A DNA stretch of 40,528 nucleotides. It comes from Silicimonas sp. GTDB taxonomy: Bacteria; Pseudomonadota; Alphaproteobacteria; Rhodobacterales; Rhodobacteraceae. Location: contig JAJEGW010000205.1 of assembly GCA_022819605.1 (NCBI GenBank), forward strand, positions 1 to 40,528. Reading direction: 5' to 3'. The notes under the pieces were generated by a model, which was given only the letters and a program-made list of their open reading frames with translations, did not search any database and was not told the DNA's origin. Of this stretch, positions 27,540-34,756 are shown piece by piece; the stretch's first letter is position 1, and each line of letters starts with the position of its first letter. A program made the translations under genes and the position numbers.

Positions 27540-27977
27540 CTATTCACGATAGACCGAGTGGCAGGACTTGCAACTCGCGCCAAGGCTGCCCATTGCCGGT
27601 CCGAGGTCTTCTGGTGCGGCGATGGAAGTTGATAGCCCGACCGCTATGCCCTCAAGCACGGACGCCTTTGCACTGAAATCCTCGAAGCTGGTCCAAATCG
27701 TCGGCCTGGCCTCCGACATTGGATCGCTCTCATTTGCTTCAAACAGTGCCGGCACGGCGGCGGCACGGGTCGCGATGGCGGCAGCTGCAGCCCTGGCTTT
27801 TGCCGCGTCGAATTCCGTCGCTCCCCTGGCCATCATTCCAATGGCCTTCAAGTTTTCGGCGATTGCACTCATGCCGTCCATTCGTGCTTTGACGGCCGGA
27901 TTTTGAACGCCCTGATGTGCAAAGGCGGCGGTCGCTGTGGCGAGGATCACGCCCGCTGCGATGCATCGTTTGTTCAT
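27540..27977 (-). CDS. Cytochrome c' / c-556 family protein
   Basis: Periplasmic four-helix-bundle cytochrome. A signal peptide (CIAAGVILATATAAFA, cut before HQGVQ) is followed by helices MDGMSAIAENLKAIGMMARG, FDAAKARAAAAAIATRAAAVPALF, SARPTIWTSFEDFSAKA-like and a C-terminal heme motif CKSCH (136-140) followed by SVYRE, the class II arrangement. 145 aa from the ATG at 27977, which has GAGGGA upstream; the open frame from 28037 adds non-homologous residues. First well-supported gene of the operon with the multicopper oxidase. Possible roles are electron donation or NO/redox buffering, as known for the family. Confidence 0.92.
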   Translation of the reverse strand: MNKRCIAAGVILATATAAFAHQGVQNPAVKARMDGMSAIAENLKAIGMMARGATEFDAAKARAAAAAIATRAAAVPALFEANESDPMSEARPTIWTSFEDFSAKASVLEGIAVGLSTSIAAPEDLGPAMGSLGASCKSCHSVYRE

Positions 27978-27993
27978 ACCTGTTCCCTCGAAT

Positions 27994-28329
27994 TCAGTTG
28001 ATGCCAATCGTCCGCTGCAGCTTGCGGACATGGGCAAAGTTCATGGCGACATCTCCGTAAGTGACGACATTGACTGCTGACATGCCCCCAAACAGCCGGC
28101 GAAGTTGCCGAACTCCGAATTCCACTGCCCCGCAAAGGGACTGATCGCCGTGATGCGACAGCCTGTAGAATTCGTGATCCAGCGAAGGAACGACATCCTT
28201 TCGCTCGACGACATGGATTCCATCGCAGGCTGAACACTTGACGTCAAACGTAGATTTCCCGACTTGAGCGTTGGAAGAGCATGACTCCCGTACTGTGATG
28301 CTTGCAAGCGAGCTCAAAAGAAGCCCCAA
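27994..28329 (-). CDS. Possible small Cys-containing protein upstream of the cytochrome operon
   Basis: An open frame of 111 codons ends 16 bases before the cytochrome c' start, in the same orientation. It has a weakly hydrophobic start (MGLLLSSLASI) and a CSACDG motif resembling a heme-binding CxxCH with His lost. GTC-rich valine codons give it coding character, but I recognise no family. A competing frame (28041-28307) also exists, so this may be a decayed cytochrome-like gene or no gene at all. Confidence 0.3.
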   Translation of the reverse strand: MGLLLSSLASITVRESCSSNAQVGKSTFDVKCSACDGIHVVERKDVVPSLDHEFYRLSHHGDQSLCGAVEFGVRQLRRLFGGMSAVNVVTYGDVAMNFAHVRKLQRTIGIN

Positions 28330-28372
28330 AGCGATGTGGTCGGTTTATCTGGAGCCCGGACAATCTCCTCGT

Positions 28373-28392
28373 CTGGTCCAGTGACGGACCAG
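28373..28392. promoter_or_regulatory. Palindrome upstream of the cytochrome/oxidase operon
   Basis: Arms CTGGTCC (28373-28379) and GGACCAG (28386-28392) are perfectly complementary, six bases apart. A related CTGG-ACCA-CCAG follows at about 28430-28441. Placed upstream of a minus-strand redox operon, they could be regulator sites. No metal-regulator consensus is recognised. Confidence 0.3.
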
Positions 28393-28778
28393 TGCGGCCA
28401 TCCGCCGATTCCTCTGCGATGGAAGAGAATCTGGACCACCAGCATATGTTAATCCTCAGTGTCTTCCGCCATCTCTAAAGTTTCCAGCGGGTGGAAGGTC
28501 AAGCAAGGTGTCCTGACGCCTTCGTGAACATCCACATCGCCATGTCGACCATCACCCGACATTCCACCAGCGACACGAATCTCCGGGAAGAGCCTCTGTT
28601 TGCATCATGCGATGCATGTCAGATCGCGTTTGTCGATGTAGATCGCTTTGAAAGATCTGACGGCTACGATGCCGACCGCGAAGAAGGCAAGCGGCTCGAA
28701 CTTTCCGTTCGGCACGTCCGTCTTTATCGGAAGGACCGAACCCGCATCGGCGAAGGGACAGATGTGCCTGTATCGAAT

Positions 28779-29127
28779 GGGACTTACAAAGAAAGGTTTG
28801 CGCCTTTCCATGTTCCGCTTTCGCGGCACGACGTTGTGCATTGACGAAAACGCCGATAGCAGGGATTCGTTGCCTTTGGCAACCGGCGTCAGGGACTGGC
28901 GCAGCTGGACGGCGAGAGGCGTTTGCATTGGCAACCTCACTGACCCGTCAACATCGCGATGTTGTGCATTGGCATGGCGACGTTTGGGCGGTCGAAAGAT
29001 CGAGCAGGGCGAAAGCCGATCAGCTTCCCGCGTGATGTTCCACACGAAAGTCCGATGTTCAGGACATGTGCGCCCAACCTTCATCGGTTGGGCGCTTCCC
29101 GTGCGTGAACCCTTCTTTGTAAGCCCC
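28779..29127. repeat. Imperfect inverted repeat flanking about 310 bases
   Basis: The left arm GGGACTTACAAAGAAAGGTT (28779-28798) is the reverse complement of the right arm AACCCTTCTTTGTAAGCCCC (29108-29127) at 18 of 20 positions. Partial similarity (TATCGAAT-like) continues outside both arms. The interior has no transposase frame. It may be the terminal repeats of a small non-autonomous element or an inverted duplication; no flanking target-site duplication was identified. Confidence 0.5.
29070..29095. terminator. Strong 10-bp hairpin, terminator-like
   Basis: Arms GCGCCCAACC (29070-29079) and GGTTGGGCGC (29086-29095) form a perfect stem with loop TTCATC. There is no long U-tract on either strand, so intrinsic termination is uncertain. 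It lies about 30 bases beyond the stop of the minus-strand membrane-protein remnant, where an operon terminator would be expected. Confidence 0.45.
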
Positions 29128-29330
29128 TATCGAATCCAGCGTCGAGCGAATGGGCCGCAGCCAGGGAACATGATCACAAAATTTTTCAGGCAATTGAGCA
29201 TTTGAAGGCAAAGAAGTGCGATGGAGACCGCGACGAACCATTCGACGGAACGGGCAAAGGCCGTGCCCATTAACACCCAGGTCACAGCCGAAGACATGAG
29301 AGCCGTGACGGGCGATCGCCATGAATCGCC
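29127..29330 (-). pseudogene. Possible C-terminal remnant of a TRAP fused permease
   Basis: The minus-strand frame ending at 29127 contains PVTALMSSAVTWVLMGTAFARSVEWFVAVSIALLCLQML, two hydrophobic stretches with a short Arg-containing loop. This resembles the last membrane segments of TAXI-type 4TM/12TM fused permeases. Upstream in the frame is non-homologous. A hairpin follows. The match is weak and composition-driven; any hydrophobic protein tail could look like this. Confidence 0.25.
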
Positions 29331-29591
29331 TGACCGCCCGACCTCGAACCGGTTCGGACATCCCTTCGCATTCAGACTGTCGGCAACCAGCGAGCACGGT
29401 TGAAGGAATTCTCGGCCGGCGCTGCGGCAGTTTGCAACCAGATGCCTTGGCAACCGTCCAAGACAGTGCCGACGTACCGACGGCAGACAGCGTCGTCACG
29501 TACGCGCACCACCAACGCATCGACCGGTCATGCAAGCGGTTTGCGATCCGGGCCAAGTCCTTCAAGTATGCCCAGGACGGGCTGGCCAAGT

Positions 29592-30176
29592 TCAGCCTTG
29601 CCGCGGAATACCCTTTTGCCGGCCTTCCGGCGCATCACGCTGGGTGACGCCGTCAATCAGCACGAAAGCGATGACGCATGGCTCGGTACTGCGGTTCGAC
29701 CAGGCGTGGTTGTTGCCGCGCTGGATCAGCACGTCACCGGCTTTCAACAGGAGGTCGTCCGCCTCGTCGTCCATCATCATCCAGATCTCGCCGGTGAGCA
29801 CTATGGCATAGTCCAGCGAGTCAGTCCGATGCATGAAGGGATGCCGGCCACCTTCAACGACATTGGCGCTGGCACCCATTTCCCCAAAGGCGGTCTTTCC
29901 GTCGAGGGTCTTCAGGACGTCAGGATCTTCGGGCAGAAACTCGACGCAGCGAAATGTGCTGCCCATCGGCGGCGGATGCAGGATGAAGTCGCCGGTGCAG
30001 GTTTCTGTCGGGCCGTCGTATTCGGCGGGACTGCCGCGCTCGATCCAAAAGTTCGTCAACCGGACCCCGGGCCGGCTCGTGCGTTCAAGGTACTGCGTGG
30101 CGGTCGTGTCGCTGATGACGACGGCTTTGCCATGCTCGTCATGACCCGTCACGACCCGGCGAAATTCTCGTGCCAT
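29592..30176 (-). CDS. Cupin domain-containing protein
   Basis: Small beta-barrel protein of 194 aa. The cupin core is in the C-terminal half: HPFMHRTDSLDYAIVLTGEIWMMMDDEADDLLLKAGDVLIQRGNNHAWSNRSTEPCVIAFVLIDG. The first motif keeps His residues and a Glu, and the second motif keeps GNNHAW, so metal binding is plausible. The N-terminus FRRVVTGHDEHGKAVVISD is typical of a cupin subfamily often found near aromatic catabolism genes. The ATG at 30176 is chosen over 30200 because homology starts at MAREF. It lies between two remnants of a transporter permease. Role unknown; an isomerase, dioxygenase or sensor is possible. Confidence 0.85.
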   Translation of the reverse strand: MAREFRRVVTGHDEHGKAVVISDTTATQYLERTSRPGVRLTNFWIERGSPAEYDGPTETCTGDFILHPPPMGSTFRCVEFLPEDPDVLKTLDGKTAFGEMGASANVVEGGRHPFMHRTDSLDYAIVLTGEIWMMMDDEADDLLLKAGDVLIQRGNNHAWSNRSTEPCVIAFVLIDGVTQRDAPEGRQKGIPRQG

Positions 30177-30289
30177 CCGTAGACTCCTGTGCTTGTTCAA
30201 CGGGCCGCGTATGGTCGGGATCGGGTAACGCGGACCTGTGCAATGCGGGTATAGCGGTCGGCAAGCGAGTTTGACAGGCGACCGATGCT

Positions 30290-30453
30290 GGCCGGGTCAG
30301 AAACAGCAAAGGCGGCATCATCGGCAGGCGGAAGACTCGGAATTTGCGGGCTGGGAGGAATGAGTCAGGGACGTTCAGCACGTGGGTCAGCCTGAAGACA
30401 AGGGTGATGCCCGTCACGCCACTGGCAAGGAGCTTGTCCAGTGTTCGGCTCAT
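30290..30453 (-). pseudogene. N-terminal remnant of a TRAP fused permease (TAXI system)
   Basis: Starting at an ATG 72 bases after the TAXI-protein stop, the frame reads MSRTLDKLLASGVTGITLVF, then RLTHVLNVPDSFLP and MMPPLLFLTRPASVA. This matches the pattern of the first membrane segments of 4TM/12TM fused TRAP permeases, which normally follow the TAXI binding protein. The family reading fades after about 55 codons into non-homologous sequence, whereas an intact permease needs more than 600 codons. Charged residues now interrupt the hydrophobic segments. A pseudogene left by a deletion is the best reading. Confidence 0.5.
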
Positions 30454-30525
30454 GGGCTACGGACTCGCCGGAAGAGGTTGTGTCCACGCTGGCAGCTGCC
30501 TCGTGCCGGACCGTTCCGTCACGAC

Positions 30526-31458
30526 CTACTTCCTGAAGTACCGCTCTGCACCCGGGTGTAGCGGGATCTTGAGCCACAGGGACCGCTCCGGATCGATCTG
30601 GCGCGCATGCACGTTACTTGTGCGGAACTCGTCCATGTGATCGTAAATTGCCTGTGTGATCTGATACGCCGTCTCTTCATCCATGCTTGCGTCGACAATC
30701 AGCATGTTGTTGACGCTCAAGAGCGACCCCTCTGCATCGGTGCCATACACGTCGGCCGGCACATTCACCTTGTTGTAGTTGGGATATTTCTCCAGCGCAT
30801 TGACCATCATCGCATCGCTCAGCGGAATGAACCTCAGCTTGGCGTTTGCTTGGGCCTGCATCACCGCGTCAGCGGGATAGCCGCTTAGTGCAAAGACGGC
30901 ATCGACGGTGCCGTCGGCGAGTTGGCTGAAGCCGTCAGCATGAGACAGAAAGCTCGGCGTGATGTCGTCAATCGTCATGCCGTGCAGGCCAAGCACCTGG
31001 CCCAGGAAGGGGATGGTACCGCCTCCTTCCGGACCAACGGCGATGCGCTTGCCCTTCAGGTCCGGGATTCCGTTGATGTCGGATCCGTCGAGCGTCATGA
31101 TGTGCAGCACGCTGGCATGCAAAGCACCGATGGCGCGAAGATTCATTGCGCCGTCGTTCCGATATGGACCGGCACCCTCGTTGGCCAAGACGGAAAGGTT
31201 GTTGTTCGTGATTGCGATATCGACTTCGCCGGAATTCACAAGCCGCGCGTTCTGGACCGATCCCTGCGTCACGACCGGTACCATAGTCAACCTCGCGGCA
31301 TGGTCGCCGACCAGCGTCGAGATCGCTTGGCCGACCGGGTAGTACGTGCCGCCGTGGCTTGCCGTTCCGATGCGAAGCTCTGCCGCCTCTGCCGTGATCG
31401 CGCCCGCGAACGTCAATGTGAATGCCAAAGGAGTCAACAGTGATCGAATGCAGTTCAT
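30526..31458 (-). CDS. TAXI family TRAP transporter solute-binding protein
   Basis: Periplasmic substrate-binding protein. A signal peptide (LLTPLAFTLTFAGAITAEA, cut near residue 26) precedes the family start ELRIGTASHGGTYYPVGQAIS. Other TAXI features are VVTQGSVQNARLVNSGEVDIAITNNNLS, GKRIAVGPEGGGTIPFLGQVL and DGTVDAVFALSGYPADAVMQA. 310 aa, complete. The partner fused permease that should follow is only a remnant, so the protein is orphaned unless it uses another permease. It is divergent from the aromatic hydroxylase gene. TAXI substrates are often dicarboxylates or aromatic acids, but this cannot be read here. Confidence 0.92.
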   Translation of the reverse strand: MNCIRSLLTPLAFTLTFAGAITAEAAELRIGTASHGGTYYPVGQAISTLVGDHAARLTMVPVVTQGSVQNARLVNSGEVDIAITNNNLSVLANEGAGPYRNDGAMNLRAIGALHASVLHIMTLDGSDINGIPDLKGKRIAVGPEGGGTIPFLGQVLGLHGMTIDDITPSFLSHADGFSQLADGTVDAVFALSGYPADAVMQAQANAKLRFIPLSDAMMVNALEKYPNYNKVNVPADVYGTDAEGSLLSVNNMLIVDASMDEETAYQITQAIYDHMDEFRTSNVHARQIDPERSLWLKIPLHPGAERYFRK

Positions 31459-31901
31459 TGTTCTGCTCCCGTCATGTGGCCACGATGCGGGCCGTCGGCA
31501 CGGTCGTCGTTGCGGCTCGTTGCTTCATGTGACGGAAACATCCAATTCTGGCCTTGTCTAGGCGCCAACTCATATTAAAATCGATATTTTATGAAATTGG
31601 AAAGAATATTGCATTTTATGGCCGCGCCGCTAGCTTCTTTGTCAGGAGATTCCGGCGTCCGAGCGGTTTGGTTCACCAACGGGGAGAACGTCTTGAAAGG
31701 TTCAATGCTAACGCCAGCCCATGCCTTGATTGGCCGGGAGGTGTCGGACTGCTCTGACTTGCAGGAATACTCCCGACGATCCCGGCTTGGCCAGTCTTCA
31801 CTGAGTCAGGAACCGTTTCCTGACATGGCGTGGGAGGCTGCCGAAAATGGATCGCACACACCGCCGCTCCTCGAATGTCCGCGGCCGTACGGCACGCCGG
31901 G
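31459..31901. promoter_or_regulatory. Divergent upstream region of the TAXI and hydroxylase genes
   Basis: An AT-rich island at about 31571-31621 stands out. It holds the inverted repeat TAAAAT-CGAT-ATTTTA (31576-31591) and a repeat of ATTTTATG, at 31586-31593 and 31613-31620, 27 bases apart. This is where promoters and operators for both genes would lie. A 106-codon plus-strand frame at 31591-31911 has no recognisable similarity and is not called. An AGGAGG at 31924-31929 inside the hydroxylase N-terminus leaves its start uncertain. Confidence 0.4.
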
Positions 31902-33446
31902 ATGCACCTGAAAGACATCAGTCAGGAGGGCAGGCGTCACGATCGTGCGGACGTGATCATTGTCGGTCTTGGCCCGACCGGCGCTACATTGGCCAACTTG
32001 TTGGCGGAATGCGGCGTCAGTGTCATCGTCGTTGATCGCGAGGCCAGGATTTACGACCTGCCAAGGGCGGTTCACTTCGACGGCGAAACCATGCGGGTCT
32101 TTCAGGCCGCGGGGATTTCCGAAAGCTTGAGCCGTGAAGTGATTGTCAATCCCGGCATGCGTTTTGTCGATCCCTGCGGAGAACTCCTGCTTGACTGGCC
32201 GCGGCCGCAAGAGATCGGGCCCCAGGGATGGCACACGAGCTATCGCCTGCATCAACCTGACCTGGAATGGCTGTTGCGCGAGAAATTGGCGAGGCGCCCC
32301 AATGTGTCGGTACTGACGAATTCGGAGGCGATTTCCGTCAACGTCCGAAGACGGGATGTGATCGTAACGTGCCGCAACCTCCAAAATGGTCAGATACGGA
32401 ACCTGTATTCGTCCTATGTTGTCGGCTGCGACGGAGCACGGTCATTCGTTCGCGGCGTGATCGGTTCGGACATGGTCGACCTCGGGTTCAAGGAACGCTG
32501 GTTGGTCGTGGACGTGCTCCTGAAGGATGATCGGCCGGATCTTGGGGATCACTCGATCCAGTATTGCAGCCCTGATCGGCCGATGACGTATTGCCGAAGC
32601 CCGAAGAACCGGCGGCGCTGGGAATTCGCCTTGCGAGATGACGAGGCTGACAAACAGGTCACCAGGGAAGAACAGGTCTGGTCGTTCCTGGCACCTTGGA
32701 TCAAACCCGGTGACGCGGAATTGGAGCGCCGCGTAGTCTACACATTTCGGTCCGAAATCGCGCAGGTCTGGCGAAAGGGCCGATTGATGATCGCGGGCGA
32801 TGCCGCGCATTTGACGCCGCCTTTCATGGGACAAGGCATGTGTGCAGGAATCCGCGATGCATCAAATCTGGCCTGGAAACTTGCACTGTGCGTCAAGGGT
32901 GCTGTCAGTTGCGACATTCTTGACAGTTATCAGGAGGAGCGTGCACCCAATGCGCGGGCCTTCATTGAGACTGCAATGCGTCTTGGCGGACTGATCAACG
33001 CGCTGGACAAGGGGTCGACATTGTCCTTGGGGTCGCGAGACGAGACCGGAGTCGCAAGCATGGAAACCATTTCTCCGCCGTTGGGTTTCAGTGACGTGGG
33101 CGGCTTGATCCCTGTAGACACGCCGCACAAGGGACGGTTGTTTCCGCAACCGGTGCTTGAGGACGGGCGCTTGCTGGACGATGCGGTCGGGTTCAATCCG
33201 GCACTGATCGTGCGTGGGGCATTGCCCCGCCATGTTGCAGCGACTGTCCCGGTCGTCGAGTGCATTGACGGTTCTGCCCTGGCAGCCGCACTCGCCGGAT
33301 TCGACACGAACGCCGTCCTGGTTCGACCTGATCGATACATTGCGGCCAGCGCGAGGACCGAGGCGGATGTAGCGGCACTTGCAGCGCTGGCATTGCCGTC
33401 GCCGGTGCCCGGCTGCGCATCGGGGGAAGCATCTTGCGCAGAGTAG
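31902..33446 (+). CDS. FAD-dependent aromatic hydroxylase (MhpA-like)
   Basis: Flavoprotein monooxygenase of the PHBH/MhpA class that hydroxylates phenolic rings with NAD(P)H and O2. The FAD motif VIIVGLGPTGATLANLL lies near the N-terminus, followed by GCDGARSFVR (the DG motif) and RLMIAGDAAHLTPPFMGQGMCAGIRDASNLAWKL (the GD motif). The C-terminal thioredoxin-like part ends with LVRPDRYIAASA, as in 3-(3-hydroxyphenyl)propionate hydroxylases. 514 aa from the ATG at 31902; other in-frame starts (31830, 31875) are possible and none has a good ribosome-binding site. Supplying the hydroxylated product to the ring-cleavage enzyme at 36940-37809 is a reasonable inference. Confidence 0.9.
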   Translation: MHLKDISQEGRRHDRADVIIVGLGPTGATLANLLAECGVSVIVVDREARIYDLPRAVHFDGETMRVFQAAGISESLSREVIVNPGMRFVDPCGELLLDWPRPQEIGPQGWHTSYRLHQPDLEWLLREKLARRPNVSVLTNSEAISVNVRRRDVIVTCRNLQNGQIRNLYSSYVVGCDGARSFVRGVIGSDMVDLGFKERWLVVDVLLKDDRPDLGDHSIQYCSPDRPMTYCRSPKNRRRWEFALRDDEADKQVTREEQVWSFLAPWIKPGDAELERRVVYTFRSEIAQVWRKGRLMIAGDAAHLTPPFMGQGMCAGIRDASNLAWKLALCVKGAVSCDILDSYQEERAPNARAFIETAMRLGGLINALDKGSTLSLGSRDETGVASMETISPPLGFSDVGGLIPVDTPHKGRLFPQPVLEDGRLLDDAVGFNPALIVRGALPRHVAATVPVVECIDGSALAAALAGFDTNAVLVRPDRYIAASARTEADVAALAALALPSPVPGCASGEASCAE

Positions 33447-33691
33447 GTTGCGGAATTGGTGCAAGCGCATTCTTGCGCGCGCAAGAAGTCTCCGGAACGC
33501 GATGTTGCATGTCGCGGGAGATTTCGGGGCAGTTGGAATGCCCGAGTGATTGCAATCTCGGGCGGGTCCGTTTGCCTGGGCAGTTCCCGGTCGCCGGCAC
33601 CGTGCAAGAGGGCATCGTGCCTCGCATGGAGTTCGGCAGGAACAGGACCGGTGACGGAAGCAGGGCCCGAAGCACGAGGCGGAACAGATCC

Positions 33692-33982
33692 GCGACCCAG
33701 AAAGGAGTGATACTCTTGAAGACCGTCGCTGCCTCGCACCGCGATCCCCGGCTGTTTCCCGATCCTGGTCGCTCCGACGCAGCACGTCGACCCAACAGGC
33801 ATCTGAGCTTCGGTCTTGGAGTTCACGTCCGTGCCGGAAACTCGCATGCGCGGATGGGAGCCGCGATCGCATTCCGGAAGCTCTTCGGTCGTTTCCCCGG
33901 GTTGCAGTTTATCGCGTCGCCCGATATCGCCGCACGCCTGTGGCTCAGGGAGACCCGGCAACTGCACGTCGCCGTCAAATGA
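33692..33982 (+). pseudogene. Cytochrome P450 relic with the heme cysteine replaced
   Basis: The frame shows a P450 C-terminus: ILLKTVAASHRDPRLFPDPGRSDAARRPNR, then HLSFGLGVHVRAGNSHARM and AIAFRKLFGRFPGL, to a TGA at 33980-33982. In the heme-binding loop the invariant Cys is Arg (CGT at 33830-33832), and the following conserved Leu and Glu positions are His and Gly. The upstream two thirds (more than 300 codons, I-helix and K-helix ExxR) are not recognisable; from the hydroxylase stop at 33446 the sequence is degraded. A functional P450 would need about 400 codons. The relic ends 11 bases before the VOC gene, so a P450 once belonged to this operon. Confidence 0.7.
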
Positions 33983-33993
33983 GAGAACCGGTC

Positions 33994-34536
33994 ATGAACC
34001 GACCAAGACCTGCCAGAATGCAGCATATCGCCATAGAAGTCAGCGATATGGATCGCTCTATCGAATGGTATCGGCGTGTTCTCGGTTTCAAGCTCACCGA
34101 GCGTCACGCAGCGTTCGAGGTGGAAGACATTCCTGTCGAACTGACTTTCATGCGTCTCGCCAACGTCCACCACGAGATTGTCCTTGTTCACAATCCGAAG
34201 AAGACCTACCGAACGAAGCCGCTTCCCGAGGCGGACCTCGACGGCCCTCCGAATTTCCATCATGCCGCATTTGAATGCGAAAATCGAGACGATTGGCTGG
34301 CGCTTCTGGACCGCATTCGCACGGAGGGTGCGGAAATCGTTCGAGGACCGATACTGCATTCATTCGTGCAGCCTCGCGGCGATGGAAGTTGGGGCGAAAA
34401 CGAGGCTGTCTACATTCTCGACCCTGACGGCCATCGAATCGAACTGTTTTGCGACCTTGCCACGATCGACAGTGACGGGACTCACGTCAGCGCCGCAGGC
34501 GTTCGGCTGCAAGGTACAGAAACCGAAGAGCTTTGA
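33994..34536 (+). CDS. VOC family protein (glyoxalase/extradiol dioxygenase-like)
   Basis: Vicinal-oxygen-chelate protein of 180 aa. It has the first betaalphabetabetabeta module start MQHIAIEVSDMDRSIEWYRRVLGFKLTERHA, a middle FHHAAFECENRDDWLALLDRI and the metal-site end YILDPDGHRIELFC. His11, the His in FHHAAFE and the final Glu are candidate metal ligands. It could be an extradiol-type dioxygenase, a lyase or an isomerase. It follows the P450 relic in the same orientation and probably belongs to the transcript of the aromatic hydroxylase. The ATG at 33994 is supported by homology start; the frame is open to 33940. Confidence 0.87.
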   Translation: MNRPRPARMQHIAIEVSDMDRSIEWYRRVLGFKLTERHAAFEVEDIPVELTFMRLANVHHEIVLVHNPKKTYRTKPLPEADLDGPPNFHHAAFECENRDDWLALLDRIRTEGAEIVRGPILHSFVQPRGDGSWGENEAVYILDPDGHRIELFCDLATIDSDGTHVSAAGVRLQGTETEEL

Positions 34537-34756
34537 CCGCGGACATTGCCGCCTTCATTCAAGGAGACCCTGTCGCGTTCTTGTTCGGCAAGCGAAGCCA
34601 TTCCGTGCCCGTTTTCGACGGCCGAATAGGGTCTATCCCCATTCTGCCATCTTTTGCATCGACCGTGAGCCTTTGCGGTGTCTTGAAGATCCGTGATCGC
34701 CAACCGGTCGTCACGCCGATGCCCTGCGTCGGTTCGTCACGAAGCGTGCAGGGTTC

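Larger units (their letters stand above)
28393..29591. other. 1.2-kb region without an intact gene
   Basis: No complete family match was found on either strand. It contains an imperfect inverted repeat, a 10-bp hairpin and a possible transporter remnant, listed separately. A minus-strand frame at 28605-28811 (68 codons, MERRKPFFVSPIR to KAIYIDKRDLTCIA) has GC-rich third positions and coding character but no known relative. The region looks like decayed sequence rather than a dense gene area. Confidence 0.45.
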
